In this document: piece by piece, positions 8,810 to 16,401 of the stretch
How positions within the stretch are numbered: the stretch's first letter is position 1
Layout of the letters: each line of letters starts with the position of its first letter
Assembly: GCA_029203145.1 (NCBI GenBank)
Contig: CP119309.1
Location: 769,001 to 833,000, forward strand
From: Candidatus Brevundimonas phytovorans
Lineage (GTDB): Bacteria; Pseudomonadota; Alphaproteobacteria; Caulobacterales; Caulobacteraceae
Length of the DNA: 64,000 nucleotides
Reading direction: 5' to 3'
The notes under the pieces: generated by a model
The model's database searches: none
Seen by the model: the letters and a program-made list of their open reading frames with translations, nothing else
Told to the model about the DNA's origin: nothing
Program-made: the position numbers and the translations under genes

Positions 8810-9517
8810 TTATTCCGTGTGCCAGGCGTCGGCGCCGGGCAGGATGCCGACAGCTTCGGCCAGAACGCGGTAGCGGTCCAGATAGCGTTGCTGCGCCACC
8901 GAGGCGGGCAGGGGGTCGATGATCAGGTCGTAACCGGCGGGCGGGGCGCCGAAGATCTGTAGCGACTCGCGCTTGTTGAAGCCGGCCAGCTGCGTCGCCT
9001 CATAGAAGGCGCAGGCGCGGTCGGCCTTCTTGATCAGGACCTTGATGGTCTGCGGCGTCTTGGGCGGCAACTGGAAGCGGACGTGGATGGCGGCCTCCAG
9101 CCGGGCCTCGAAGTCCTTGTAGCCGGCGCCGAGCGCCGACTTGAACGGCGAGATCATGTCGCCGATGACGTATTCCGAGGCGTCGTGCAGCAGGGCGGCC
9201 AGGCGCCACTTGGGCTCAAGACCCGGGCGGATGTGGGCGGCGATCTCTTCGACCACCAGCGAGTGCTGGGCGACCGAGAAGGCGTGCTCGCCGATCGTCT
9301 GGCCGTTCCAGCGGGCGACGCGGGCCAGGCCGTGAGCGATGTCCTCGATCTCGATGTCGAAGGGCGACGGATCGAGCAGGTCCAGGCGACGGCCGGACAG
9401 CATCCGCTGCCAGGCCCGCGGAGGCTTGGGGGTTCTGGGCTTGGGCTTGGGCGCCAGGTCTTCGTGTTCTTCGGGCAAGTTCGTGGTCCTGCGCATGGGG
9501 CAGGTGAGGTGACGCAT
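8810..9517 (-). CDS. HD-domain phosphohydrolase (YfbR-like)
   Basis: Metal-dependent phosphohydrolase of 235 residues. After a Pro/Lys-rich N-terminal tail of about 30 residues comes an HD domain with the first His in EHAFSVAQHS, the HD pair in AALLHDASEY, and the final Asp in KKADRACAFYEA. This resembles YfbR-type 5'-nucleotidases acting on deoxynucleoside monophosphates. The substrate is not proven by sequence. The start at MRHLTC has only a weak ribosome site; an internal ATG seven codons later (MRRTTN) is an alternative. It precedes the NrtR-like regulator by 8 bases, so both may form one nucleotide-related unit. Confidence 0.82.
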   Translation of the reverse strand: MRHLTCPMRRTTNLPEEHEDLAPKPKPRTPKPPRAWQRMLSGRRLDLLDPSPFDIEIEDIAHGLARVARWNGQTIGEHAFSVAQHSLVVEEIAAHIRPGLEPKWRLAALLHDASEYVIGDMISPFKSALGAGYKDFEARLEAAIHVRFQLPPKTPQTIKVLIKKADRACAFYEATQLAGFNKRESLQIFGAPPAGYDLIIDPLPASVAQQRYLDRYRVLAEAVGILPGADAWHTE

Positions 9518-9559
9518 CCCGAACGCCCGATCAAGGGCAGGCGTTGCGATTCGTGGGGG

Positions 9560-10462
<903 letters not shown>

Positions 10463-10553
10463 GGTCGGCTCCTGTTCGAACCCGATTGTGCGCGCAAGGC
10501 GCAGCTATTCCAGTGAAATCGCGGTAATCGAAGGCGGCTGGATCGCGGCGGCC

Positions 10554-11414
10554 TCAAGATCCGGGGCGGCTGCCTTCGCGGCGGTTCAGGAAGGCCAGTC
10601 GCTCGAACAGGTGCACGTCCTGCTCGTTCTTCAGCAGGGCGCCGTGCAGGGGCGGGATCAGCTTGCCGGGCGTCTTTTCGCGCAGGGTCTCCGGCGAGAC
10701 ATCGTCGACCAGCAGCAGCTTCAGCCAGTCCAGAAGTTCCGAGGTCGAGGGCTTCTTCTTCAGACCTGGCGTGTCGCGGATTTCGTAGAAGGTCTTCAGC
10801 GCCTCGGCGACCAGGCGCGGCTTGATGCCGGGGAAGTGGACCTCGACGATGTCCTGCATGGTCTCGGCGTCGGGGAAGCGGATGTAGTGAAAGAAGCAGC
10901 GGCGCAGGAAGGCGTCCGGCAGTTCCTTTTCATTATTCGAGGTGATGATCACGACGGGCCGAACCTCGGCGCGGATCGTCTCGTCAATCTCCTGGACGTA
11001 GAACTCCATGCGGTCGAGTTCCTGCAACAGGTCGTTGGGGAACTCGATGTCGGCCTTGTCGATCTCGTCGATCAGCAGGACGGGGCGGGCCGGGGCGGTG
11101 AAGGCCTCCCACAGCTTGCCCTTCTTCAGATAGTTGCGGACGTCATGGACGCGCTCGTCGCCCAGCTGGCTGTCGCGCAGGCGGCTGACGGCGTCGTATT
11201 CATAAAGGCCGTTGTGGGCCTTGGTCGTCGACTTGACGTGCCAGGTGATCAGCGGCGCGTTCAGCGCGCGGGCCAGCTCATAGGCCAGAACCGTCTTGCC
11301 GGTGCCCGGCTCGCCCTTGATCAGCAACGGTCGCTCCAGCGCCACCGCCGCATTGACCGCGATCTTCAGATCGTCGGTGGCGATATAGTCGGACGTGCCT
11401 TCGAACCGGCTCAT
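10554..11414 (-). CDS. MoxR-family AAA+ ATPase
   Basis: ATPase of 286 residues, of the MoxR group, which act as chaperones for metal insertion or for von Willebrand-domain partners. Walker A is GEPGTGKT at residues 34-41, Walker B is VLLIDEIDKAD near residue 110, sensor 1 is ITSNNEKELPDAFLRR, and the arginine finger is in that same stretch. The usual partner genes (VWA-domain protein, DUF58, transglutaminase-like) are not in the window, so its client is unknown. The frame ends in a short RREGSRPGS tail. The gene is flanked by a lipoprotein gene downstream and a 76-base gap upstream. Confidence 0.9.
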   Translation of the reverse strand: MSRFEGTSDYIATDDLKIAVNAAVALERPLLIKGEPGTGKTVLAYELARALNAPLITWHVKSTTKAHNGLYEYDAVSRLRDSQLGDERVHDVRNYLKKGKLWEAFTAPARPVLLIDEIDKADIEFPNDLLQELDRMEFYVQEIDETIRAEVRPVVIITSNNEKELPDAFLRRCFFHYIRFPDAETMQDIVEVHFPGIKPRLVAEALKTFYEIRDTPGLKKKPSTSELLDWLKLLLVDDVSPETLREKTPGKLIPPLHGALLKNEQDVHLFERLAFLNRREGSRPGS

Positions 11415-11490
11415 GAAAGACCTGCTCCAATCGGGGGGATAGGAGCAGGTAGCTTATCAGAACCCGCCTGAACAGACGGGCGGGCGCAGC

Positions 11491-11697
11491 TCAGGTGATG
11501 CGTTTCGCCGAAACCGGGTCGCTGGCAGGGAAGGTTTCCTCGACGCCTTCATCGAGCAGGGCTTCCTGACGGTTTTCCGCCTCCTTGGCCTTGTCCTTCA
11601 ACTGGTCGGGTTTGCCCTCCTCGCGCGCTGCAGACTTGGCGGGCGGGGTGTTGGTGTCGCAGTCTTCCTGGGTCTTGGTGGGGTGATGATCGCTCAT
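11491..11697 (-). CDS. Small acidic protein with FPASDP motif
   Basis: Hydrophilic protein of 68 residues ending LLDEGVEETFPASDPVSAKRIT. The DEGxEExFPASDPxS signature recurs in short uncharacterised proteins of Alphaproteobacteria; no function is established. The middle (KPDQLKDKAKEAENRQEALL) is a charged helix. Its ATG overlaps the stop of the acidic 145-residue gene upstream by 4 bases (ATGA), so the two are translationally coupled. Cytoplasmic; no signal or membrane segment. Confidence 0.75.
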   Translation of the reverse strand: MSDHHPTKTQEDCDTNTPPAKSAAREEGKPDQLKDKAKEAENRQEALLDEGVEETFPASDPVSAKRIT

Positions 11698-12131
11698 GCT
11701 CTCTCCTCGCTGTCGGGGCCGTAGCCCAGGTCCTCGATGTCATCGTCGGAAAGGCGCCGGGCCTCCCAGTGGGCCGCGCTGGCCTGGGCGCCGCGCCGGT
11801 TGCGCATCAGGCCGGCGTAAACCAGTTCGACTTCGTCGGGGCTTGCACTGACCTGACCATGGGCGTCCGCCTCGCTTACGCGGACCGAATCGACCCCTAG
11901 CAGGGCGTCGGCCTCGGCCTCGACGCCGTCCAGGGCCAGGTCACGTTCCAGATCGAGATCGTCCTCATCAAAGGGCTCGTCGTCCGCGTCGCCCTCGGTC
12001 TGGGTGACGTCCAGAACATCCTCGACCTCATCGAGCGAGAGGTCGCCTTCGCCCTCGTCGTCGATATGGGTCTCGTCATAGACCTCGGCCTGGTCCTGGG
12101 CGTCGAAATCGTGGTCCGGGTTGCCCATCAT
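11694..12131 (-). CDS. Highly acidic hypothetical protein
   Basis: Protein of 145 residues whose first 75 are dominated by Asp and Glu (for example DEPFDEDDLDLERDL). The C-terminal half is mixed-charge (LMRNRRGAQASAAHWEARRL) and ends in another acidic patch, SDDDIEDLGYGPDSEER. No known domain is recognised. The strongly negative, probably disordered N-terminus could bind basic proteins or metal ions, which is speculation. It is coupled by a 4-base overlap to the FPASDP protein, suggesting shared use. It begins close to flbT on the opposite strand, with a 176-base divergent promoter region between. Confidence 0.7.
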   Translation of the reverse strand: MMGNPDHDFDAQDQAEVYDETHIDDEGEGDLSLDEVEDVLDVTQTEGDADDEPFDEDDLDLERDLALDGVEAEADALLGVDSVRVSEADAHGQVSASPDEVELVYAGLMRNRRGAQASAAHWEARRLSDDDIEDLGYGPDSEERA

Positions 12132-12307
12132 GCGCCTCCTTGCTGAAGAGGTAACGGCGCAGGCTGGCGCGACGTTCCGTTCTTTCGGCGGCCGTCGCTG
12201 TTGACTGGAATTTCCCGCAGCCGCGAGTGAAGGGATGGTTAACCACGTCGCTTTACAGTTCGTCAGCTGCCGGCCGTTCAGGTTGGGGCGCGCTACGGAG
12301 AGTCGCT

Positions 12308-12733
12308 TTGCCGCTGAAACTATCGCTCAAGCCCGGCGAAAAATTCGTCCTGAACGGCGCTGTCGTCCAGAACGGCGACCGGCGCGGCGTCCTGGTCCTT
12401 CAGAACAAGGCCAGCGTCCTGCGCGAAAAGGACATCATGCAGCCCGAGGACGTCACCACGCCCGCGCGCCGCATCTATTTCCCCGTCATGATGATGTATC
12501 TCGACGAGAACGAAGCTCCTAAATTCTATGATGAATTTGCTTTGCGCCTGACGGAGTTCATGGGGGCGGTTCGCAACCCGGATATCCTGACGGAATGCGT
12601 TTCCTGCTCCAAGCATGTGCTGGCGCGGCAGTACTACAAGGCCCTGATGGGCGCCCGTAAGATCGTCGATTACGAAGACCAAAGGCTCGGCAATGTCGCT
12701 TCAAGCGTACAAGACGGCGGCGACGCGGGCTGA
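12308..12733 (+). CDS. flbT: FlbT, post-transcriptional repressor of flagellin
   Basis: Flagellar biosynthesis repressor, 141 residues, the same length as in Caulobacter. In that genus FlbT binds the 5' region of flagellin mRNA and destabilises it until the hook is complete. The N-terminus (LKLSLKPGEKFVLNG) and the central VLQNKASVLREKDIM and RRIYFPVMMMYLD are the family hallmarks. The start is taken as TTG at 12308, preceded by GGAG seven bases upstream, because homology begins exactly there; the frame extends further upstream but without family similarity. It overlaps flaF by 41 bases. No flagellin gene lies in the window. Confidence 0.93.
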   Translation: MPLKLSLKPGEKFVLNGAVVQNGDRRGVLVLQNKASVLREKDIMQPEDVTTPARRIYFPVMMMYLDENEAPKFYDEFALRLTEFMGAVRNPDILTECVSCSKHVLARQYYKALMGARKIVDYEDQRLGNVASSVQDGGDAG

Positions 12734-13055
12734 ATCACCGCGCGAAATGGAATACCGGCTGTTCGGCCAGGTGACGCGCGCCCTGATGCACGCGGCCACG
12801 GTCGACAAGTCGGACATCACCACGCGGATCGACGCGATCGACTGGAACCGCAGGCTCTGGTCGACCCTGTCGACGTCGTGCAGCGAACCCTCGAACGCCA
12901 TGCCGCAGGCGCTGCGGGCCCAGATCATTTCTCTGGACCTGTTCATTGGCCGGCACAGCTCGGCGGTGATGCGCGGCGAGGGGGATTTCGAGACCCTGAT
13001 CGACATCAATCGCATGGTCATGCAGGGCCTGGCGCCGCCGGCTCAGGCCGCTTGA
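12693..13055 (+). CDS. flaF: FlaF, flagellin secretion/assembly regulator
   Basis: FlaF protein of 120 residues; in Caulobacter it acts with FlbT in flagellin synthesis and secretion. The family core is visible in SPREMEYRLFGQVTRALM, WNRRLWSTLSTSCSEPSNAMPQALRAQIISLDLFI and DINRMVMQGL. It starts inside the 3' end of flbT (41-base overlap, different frame), so translation is probably coupled. The stop is followed after about 40 bases by the leader-like RNA element. Confidence 0.93.
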   Translation: MSLQAYKTAATRAESPREMEYRLFGQVTRALMHAATVDKSDITTRIDAIDWNRRLWSTLSTSCSEPSNAMPQALRAQIISLDLFIGRHSSAVMRGEGDFETLIDINRMVMQGLAPPAQAA

Positions 13056-13152
13056 TCGCAGCCTGATCACGAAGGCGGGAGCAGGCTTTACGAAGGGCCG
13101 CGACCGGCCCTAGCCTGACCTTCCTGTTTCAGCAGCTGAAAGGAGGTGGCCA

Positions 13153-13218
13153 GTGTCTCATTGTCATCAATCGCGAGCGACAGCCGCGATCTGGACCTCG
13201 CGGGAGGTCCGGGCCTGA
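13153..13218 (+). CDS. 21-residue leader-type peptide
   Basis: GTG start six bases after AAAGGAGG, reading VSHCHQSRATAAIW and then SREVRA before TGA. It is basic with two His, one Cys and one Trp, has no hydrophobic segment, and is too short for a folded protein. The quality of the ribosome site, far better than most genes here, is the reason to list it. No run of a single regulatory amino acid is present, so a classical amino-acid attenuator is not evident. Confidence 0.35.
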   Translation: MSHCHQSRATAAIWTSREVRA

Positions 13219-13263
13219 TCCTTCGGGAAGGCAGCGGTTCGACCCTTCGCGGTCAGACAATGA

Positions 13264-13297
13264 AGCGTCGCTGGGGCAACCCGGCGGCGCTTTTTGT
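13264..13297 (+). terminator. Intrinsic terminator with GNRA (GCAA) loop
   Basis: Twelve-base-pair stem: left arm 13264-13275, right arm 13280-13291, with two G-U wobble pairs. It is capped by a GCAA tetraloop and followed by TTTTGTGT. It lies at the end of the leader-like RNA after flaF and could also end the flbT-flaF transcript. Confidence 0.8.
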
Positions 13298-13309
13298 GTC
13301 TTGATGTGT

Positions 13310-13342
13310 GGGCTATCGCGCTGCGCGCTACTTGAGCGCTAG
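13310..13342. repeat. Short palindromic repeat, single copy
   Basis: GGGCTATCGCGCTGCGCGC followed by TACTTGAG. It is closely related to the units of the triple cluster at 21339-21441 (GGGCCTACCGCGCTTCGCGC then TACTTGAG). GCGC-rich self-complementary core. It overlaps the stop codon of the exoD-like gene on the minus strand. Confidence 0.55.
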
Positions 13343-13980
13343 AATAATGTGCTGATCCAGTGGGCGATGCCGTGGATTATGGCGACGACCGTGGTCCAGA
13401 CCAGGGCCAGATAGACGCCGCACACAGCGGTTCCGATCAGGCCGGCGATGATGAAGACGCCGTCCCTCTGGATGATGGCCAGGCCGAAGATCGCCAGGGT
13501 CAGGCCGGGCAGGGCGTCGCCGAACGGCACGGGCAAGGCCATCATCAGCGCCAGCAGGATGCAGATGACCCCGATAACCACATCCGCCGCCTCGCCCGTC
13601 AGGACCGGGATGCGGGGCCGCGTCAGGCGTTCAACCTGGCGCAGACGAGGCAGGATCTTCTGGCTGGCGCTCTGATAGGTGGCGCGGCTGACCGAGGCCT
13701 TCATCAACCAGCGCGGCAACCATACCCTGTCGCGTTGCAGGGCCAGTTCGGCGGCGATCAGGATGATCGGTACTGAAAAGACGGCCTTGCCGCCTGGGGG
13801 CCAGGGGATCAGGGCCATCAACGACAGCATCAGGATGACGGCGCCAAAACCCCGCTCGCCGAAGGCCTCGACCATCTCGCGCATGGTCAGCTTGGGATCG
13901 TCCCCATGACCGAGGGATTCCAGAACGTCGGAAAACGTCCGGTCCTCATCCGGCGGCAGTAGCGTGGGAACAAGCGTCAT
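13339..13980 (-). CDS. ExoD-family inner-membrane protein
   Basis: Exopolysaccharide synthesis ExoD family, 213 residues. Family signatures are TMREMVEAFGERGFG near the N-terminus, the LMALIPWPPGGKAVF segment, and two C-terminal hydrophobic blocks (ADVVIGVICILLALMMALPVPFGDALPG and an IIAGLIGTAVCG span). About five to six membrane segments are expected. ExoD was named for a Rhizobium mutant with altered exopolysaccharide and alkali sensitivity; its biochemical role is unknown. It stands alone, convergent with the leader-like RNA after flaF. Confidence 0.88.
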   Translation of the reverse strand: MTLVPTLLPPDEDRTFSDVLESLGHGDDPKLTMREMVEAFGERGFGAVILMLSLMALIPWPPGGKAVFSVPIILIAAELALQRDRVWLPRWLMKASVSRATYQSASQKILPRLRQVERLTRPRIPVLTGEAADVVIGVICILLALMMALPVPFGDALPGLTLAIFGLAIIQRDGVFIIAGLIGTAVCGVYLALVWTTVVAIIHGIAHWISTLF

Positions 13981-14061
13981 CAGGCGAGACTCGGGGCGCG
14001 AAGGTTCGCCAAGTTAGGGGCGGCGGGCGCCCCACGCCATCCCTGACGCATGGGTTGCGGC

Positions 14062-14250
14062 TTAATGTTTCGTCACATGCCGGGGTTTGTCGGCGCGCGG
14101 CGTCTGCGCCAGGGCCTCAAGCTGGGCCTCGGTCATGGAGTCGATCATAGCCTTGGACGCGCCCTTCAGCGCCGACCGCGGGGTCTCGCCCCGCTTGGCC
14201 GACAGGGCGGCCCCGGCGGCCTTTTGCTGGGCGGCGGATTTGGCGGGCAT
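14062..14250 (-). CDS. DUF3008-family small protein
   Basis: Protein of 62 residues opening MPAKSAAQQKAAGAALSAKRG, with LKGASKAMIDSMTEAQLEALA in the middle. This matches the conserved short DUF3008 proteins of Proteobacteria, which are basic, helical and of unknown function. It is a stand-alone gene 53 bases after the isovaleryl-CoA dehydrogenase stop in the same direction reading outward. Confidence 0.82.
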   Translation of the reverse strand: MPAKSAAQQKAAGAALSAKRGETPRSALKGASKAMIDSMTEAQLEALAQTPRADKPRHVTKH

Positions 14251-14302
14251 GACGGCTCTCCTGCGTGAGGAGGAAAAACCGCCGGCCCGCCGTCCAGTTC
14301 CG

Positions 14303-15469
14303 TCAGCCCAGCAGTTCGCGTCCGATCAGGAAGCGGCGGATTTCATTGGTGCCGGCGCCAATGTCATAGAGCTTGGCGTCGCGGACCAGCCGCTCGACCG
14401 GCCACTCCCTGGTGTAGCCGGCGCCGCCCAGGGCCTGAACGGCTTCGAGCGACACCTTCACGGCGTTTTCCGAGGCCAGCAGGATCGCTCCAGCGGCATC
14501 GTAGCGGGTGGTCTTGCCCTGATCGCAGGCGCGGGCCACGGCATAGACATAGGCGCGGGCGCTGTTCAGGGCCACGTACATGTCGGCCACCTTGGCCTGC
14601 ATCAGTTGGAAGGAGCCGATCGGCTTGCCGAACTGCTTGCGCTCGCGGACGTAGGGCAGGACGACGTCCAGCGCCGCCTGCATGATGCCCAGAGGCCCGC
14701 CCGACAGGACGGCGCGCTCATAGTCCAGGCCGCTCATCAGCACGCCGGCGCCGCCGCCGACGGGGCCCATGACGTTCTCCTCGGGGATTTCGCAGTCCTC
14801 GAACACCAGTTCGGCGGTGTCGGAGCCGCGCATGCCCATCTTGTCCAGCTTCTTGGAGACCGAGAAGCCCTTCATGCCGCGCTCGACGATGAAGGCGGTG
14901 CAGCCCTTGGAGCCGGCCTCGGGATCGGTCTTGGCGTAGACCACCAGGGTGTCGGCCGAGGGGGCGTTGGTGATCCAGAACTTGGTGCCGTTCAGGACGT
15001 AGCGGTCGCCCTTCTTGTCGGCGCGGGTGCGCATCGACATGACGTCCGAGCCCGAACCGGCTTCCGACATGGCCAGGGAGCCGATGTGCTCGCCCGAGAT
15101 CAGCTTGGGCAGGTATTTCTGCTTCTGCTCGGGCGTGCCCCAGCGGCGGATCTGGTTGACGCACAGGTTGGAGTGGGCGCCGTAGCTGAGGCCGATCGAG
15201 GCCGAGGCGCGCGACACTTCCTCCATCGCCACGACGTGTTCGAGGTAGCCGAGACCGAGGCCGCCGAACTCTTCCTCGACGGTGATGCCGTGCAGGCCCA
15301 GCTCGCCCATCTCAGGCCAGAGTTCGCGTTTGAACTCGTTCTTCTCGTCGATTTCGGCGGCGAGGGGGGCCAGTCGGTCGGCGGCCCAGCGGGCGGTGGT
15401 TTCACGAATGGCGTCGGCGTTCTCGCCGAGGCCGAATTCCATGGATTGGGGCGCGAAGGGAATGCTCAT
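14303..15469 (-). CDS. liuA: Isovaleryl-CoA dehydrogenase
   Basis: FAD-dependent acyl-CoA dehydrogenase of 388 residues that converts isovaleryl-CoA to 3-methylcrotonyl-CoA in leucine breakdown. The catalytic Glu is in SGLDYERAVLSGGPLG, the position that distinguishes isovaleryl-CoA dehydrogenases from most others, where it lies nearer the C-terminus. Other signatures are LAMSEAGSGSDVMSM, LNGTKFWITNAP and the FAD-contacting QALGGAGYTREWPVERLVRDAK. The start is placed at the ATG giving MSIPFAPQSMEFG; a GTG eight codons upstream with AAGG is possible. The next enzymes of the pathway (liuB, liuC, liuD) are about 23 kb away in this window, so the genes are not one operon. Confidence 0.92.
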   Translation of the reverse strand: MSIPFAPQSMEFGLGENADAIRETTARWAADRLAPLAAEIDEKNEFKRELWPEMGELGLHGITVEEEFGGLGLGYLEHVVAMEEVSRASASIGLSYGAHSNLCVNQIRRWGTPEQKQKYLPKLISGEHIGSLAMSEAGSGSDVMSMRTRADKKGDRYVLNGTKFWITNAPSADTLVVYAKTDPEAGSKGCTAFIVERGMKGFSVSKKLDKMGMRGSDTAELVFEDCEIPEENVMGPVGGGAGVLMSGLDYERAVLSGGPLGIMQAALDVVLPYVRERKQFGKPIGSFQLMQAKVADMYVALNSARAYVYAVARACDQGKTTRYDAAGAILLASENAVKVSLEAVQALGGAGYTREWPVERLVRDAKLYDIGAGTNEIRRFLIGRELLG

Positions 15470-15511
15470 GCCGCAAGGCGTAGCATCGCGCACGGCCTTC
15501 GCAAAGCGGCC

Positions 15512-16321
15512 TTATGCGACGCTTTTATCGTCCCGCTTTCTCGTCAGGTTCCAGCCCGCCGCCGCGATGAACACCAGGCCGATCACGGCCAGGACACCGC
15601 CGATCAGGATGGTGCCGTCGGTCGCTTCATGACCCGCCAGAACCCGGCGGAAGGCGGCGATTCCCGCCGCGAAGGCCAAGAGGCCGATGCCGCCGATGAA
15701 GACGACCGCGCCAGTGTCGTTCCGAGCGGCCGCTGACGCGCGTCTTTCGTGACGCAGAACCTGCACCGTCGCGGGCGCATCGTCCTCGACAGGGGCCAGG
15801 GCGCCCGGACCCTGGACCGGGGCGGTCAGCAGCAGATCAAGCGGGGCGGGGCGGTCGGGCGCGGCGTCGAACAGGGCCCGCTCGGCCGAGCGCCGGCGAT
15901 AGGGGGCATCGACAGGCGGCTGCACCCGGTCGGGCCAGCCGCTCAGGGCCTCGGCGGCGCGCGCAGGGGCGCCGGCGTTCAACTGCTCCAGCACGTCCGA
16001 GCTCTCGAAGCGTTGGACCCCGACCGAGAAGATGAAGCTGGCCAGGGCGTCGAACTGATGCTGGTTCAGCGGGATCGAGACGCGATGGTTGATGGCCTCG
16101 ACGACCGGCAGCAGATCATATTGCAGCAGCAGTTCGGCCTCGGCCTCGGTGATGGTCGCGCCAGGCCGGGCCGACTTGACGTGGCCATAGCCGATGACCG
16201 GCGTGCCGTCGCGACGACGCACGGTCCGGGGGCGGAAGCCCTCGAAGCTCTTGATCAGAAGCAGGCCCTCACGGGACACCTTCAGACGCTGTGACGGGGC
16301 TGCGGACACGGACTGACCCAT
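15512..16321 (-). CDS. GH24 (T4-type) lysozyme with C-terminal membrane anchor
   Basis: Protein of 269 residues. Residues about 12-150 are a phage-type lysozyme domain (REGLLLIKSFEGFRPRTVRR, GTPVIGYGHVKSA, NQHQFDALASFIFSVG), which cleaves the peptidoglycan sugar backbone. The catalytic Glu of SFEG is present, but the position of T4 lysozyme Thr26 is Val (PVIGYGH). A Pro/Ala linker follows, then two hydrophobic segments (VVFIGGIGLLAFAAGIAAF and ILIGGVLAVIGLVFIAAAGW) that would anchor it in the inner membrane with the enzyme presumably outside. The ATG at 16321 is chosen because the domain starts just after; the open frame continues upstream across mgtE without meaning. There are no phage genes around, so this looks like a housekeeping or cell-wall enzyme. 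Confidence 0.82.
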   Translation of the reverse strand: MGQSVSAAPSQRLKVSREGLLLIKSFEGFRPRTVRRRDGTPVIGYGHVKSARPGATITEAEAELLLQYDLLPVVEAINHRVSIPLNQHQFDALASFIFSVGVQRFESSDVLEQLNAGAPARAAEALSGWPDRVQPPVDAPYRRRSAERALFDAAPDRPAPLDLLLTAPVQGPGALAPVEDDAPATVQVLRHERRASAAARNDTGAVVFIGGIGLLAFAAGIAAFRRVLAGHEATDGTILIGGVLAVIGLVFIAAAGWNLTRKRDDKSVA

Positions 16322-16401
16322 TTCGAAACGGGCGCGCTCGCCCGCCAGGCGAAGCAGCAAGCCGCGTTCCGAACGGCGTCGGGTCAGAGCAGGACGCCCC
16401 C

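Larger units (their letters stand above)
13094..13297 (+). ncRNA. Leader-like RNA candidate (mini-ORF plus terminator)
   Basis: A structured stretch downstream of flaF not explained by either neighbour. In order: a perfect 7-bp hairpin (13094-13111, loop CGAC); a TTTCAG/CTGAAA palindrome (13127-13141); a near-perfect Shine-Dalgarno AAAGGAGG (13139-13146); a GTG-initiated 21-codon frame; two small hairpins; and a strong intrinsic terminator. This order is typical of attenuators, in which translation of a leader peptide decides termination. However, the next gene downstream is on the opposite strand, so nothing is controlled in cis unless the RNA itself, or the peptide, is the product. No Rfam family is recognised. 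Confidence 0.4.

Noticed and set aside
12227..12307. Longer N-terminus for FlbT
   Set aside because: The extra residues have no similarity to the family; GGAG before TTG 12308 and the family start support the shorter form.
12132..12307. Sigma-54 promoter ahead of flbT
   Set aside because: Looked for GG-N10-GC spacing with TGGCAC/TTGC. TGGCGCGACGTTCC and TGGAATTTCCCGC do not match both elements.
13260..13304. ATG frame MKRRWGNPAALFVS across the terminator
   Set aside because: It is inside the terminator hairpin and T-run, with no ribosome site in front.
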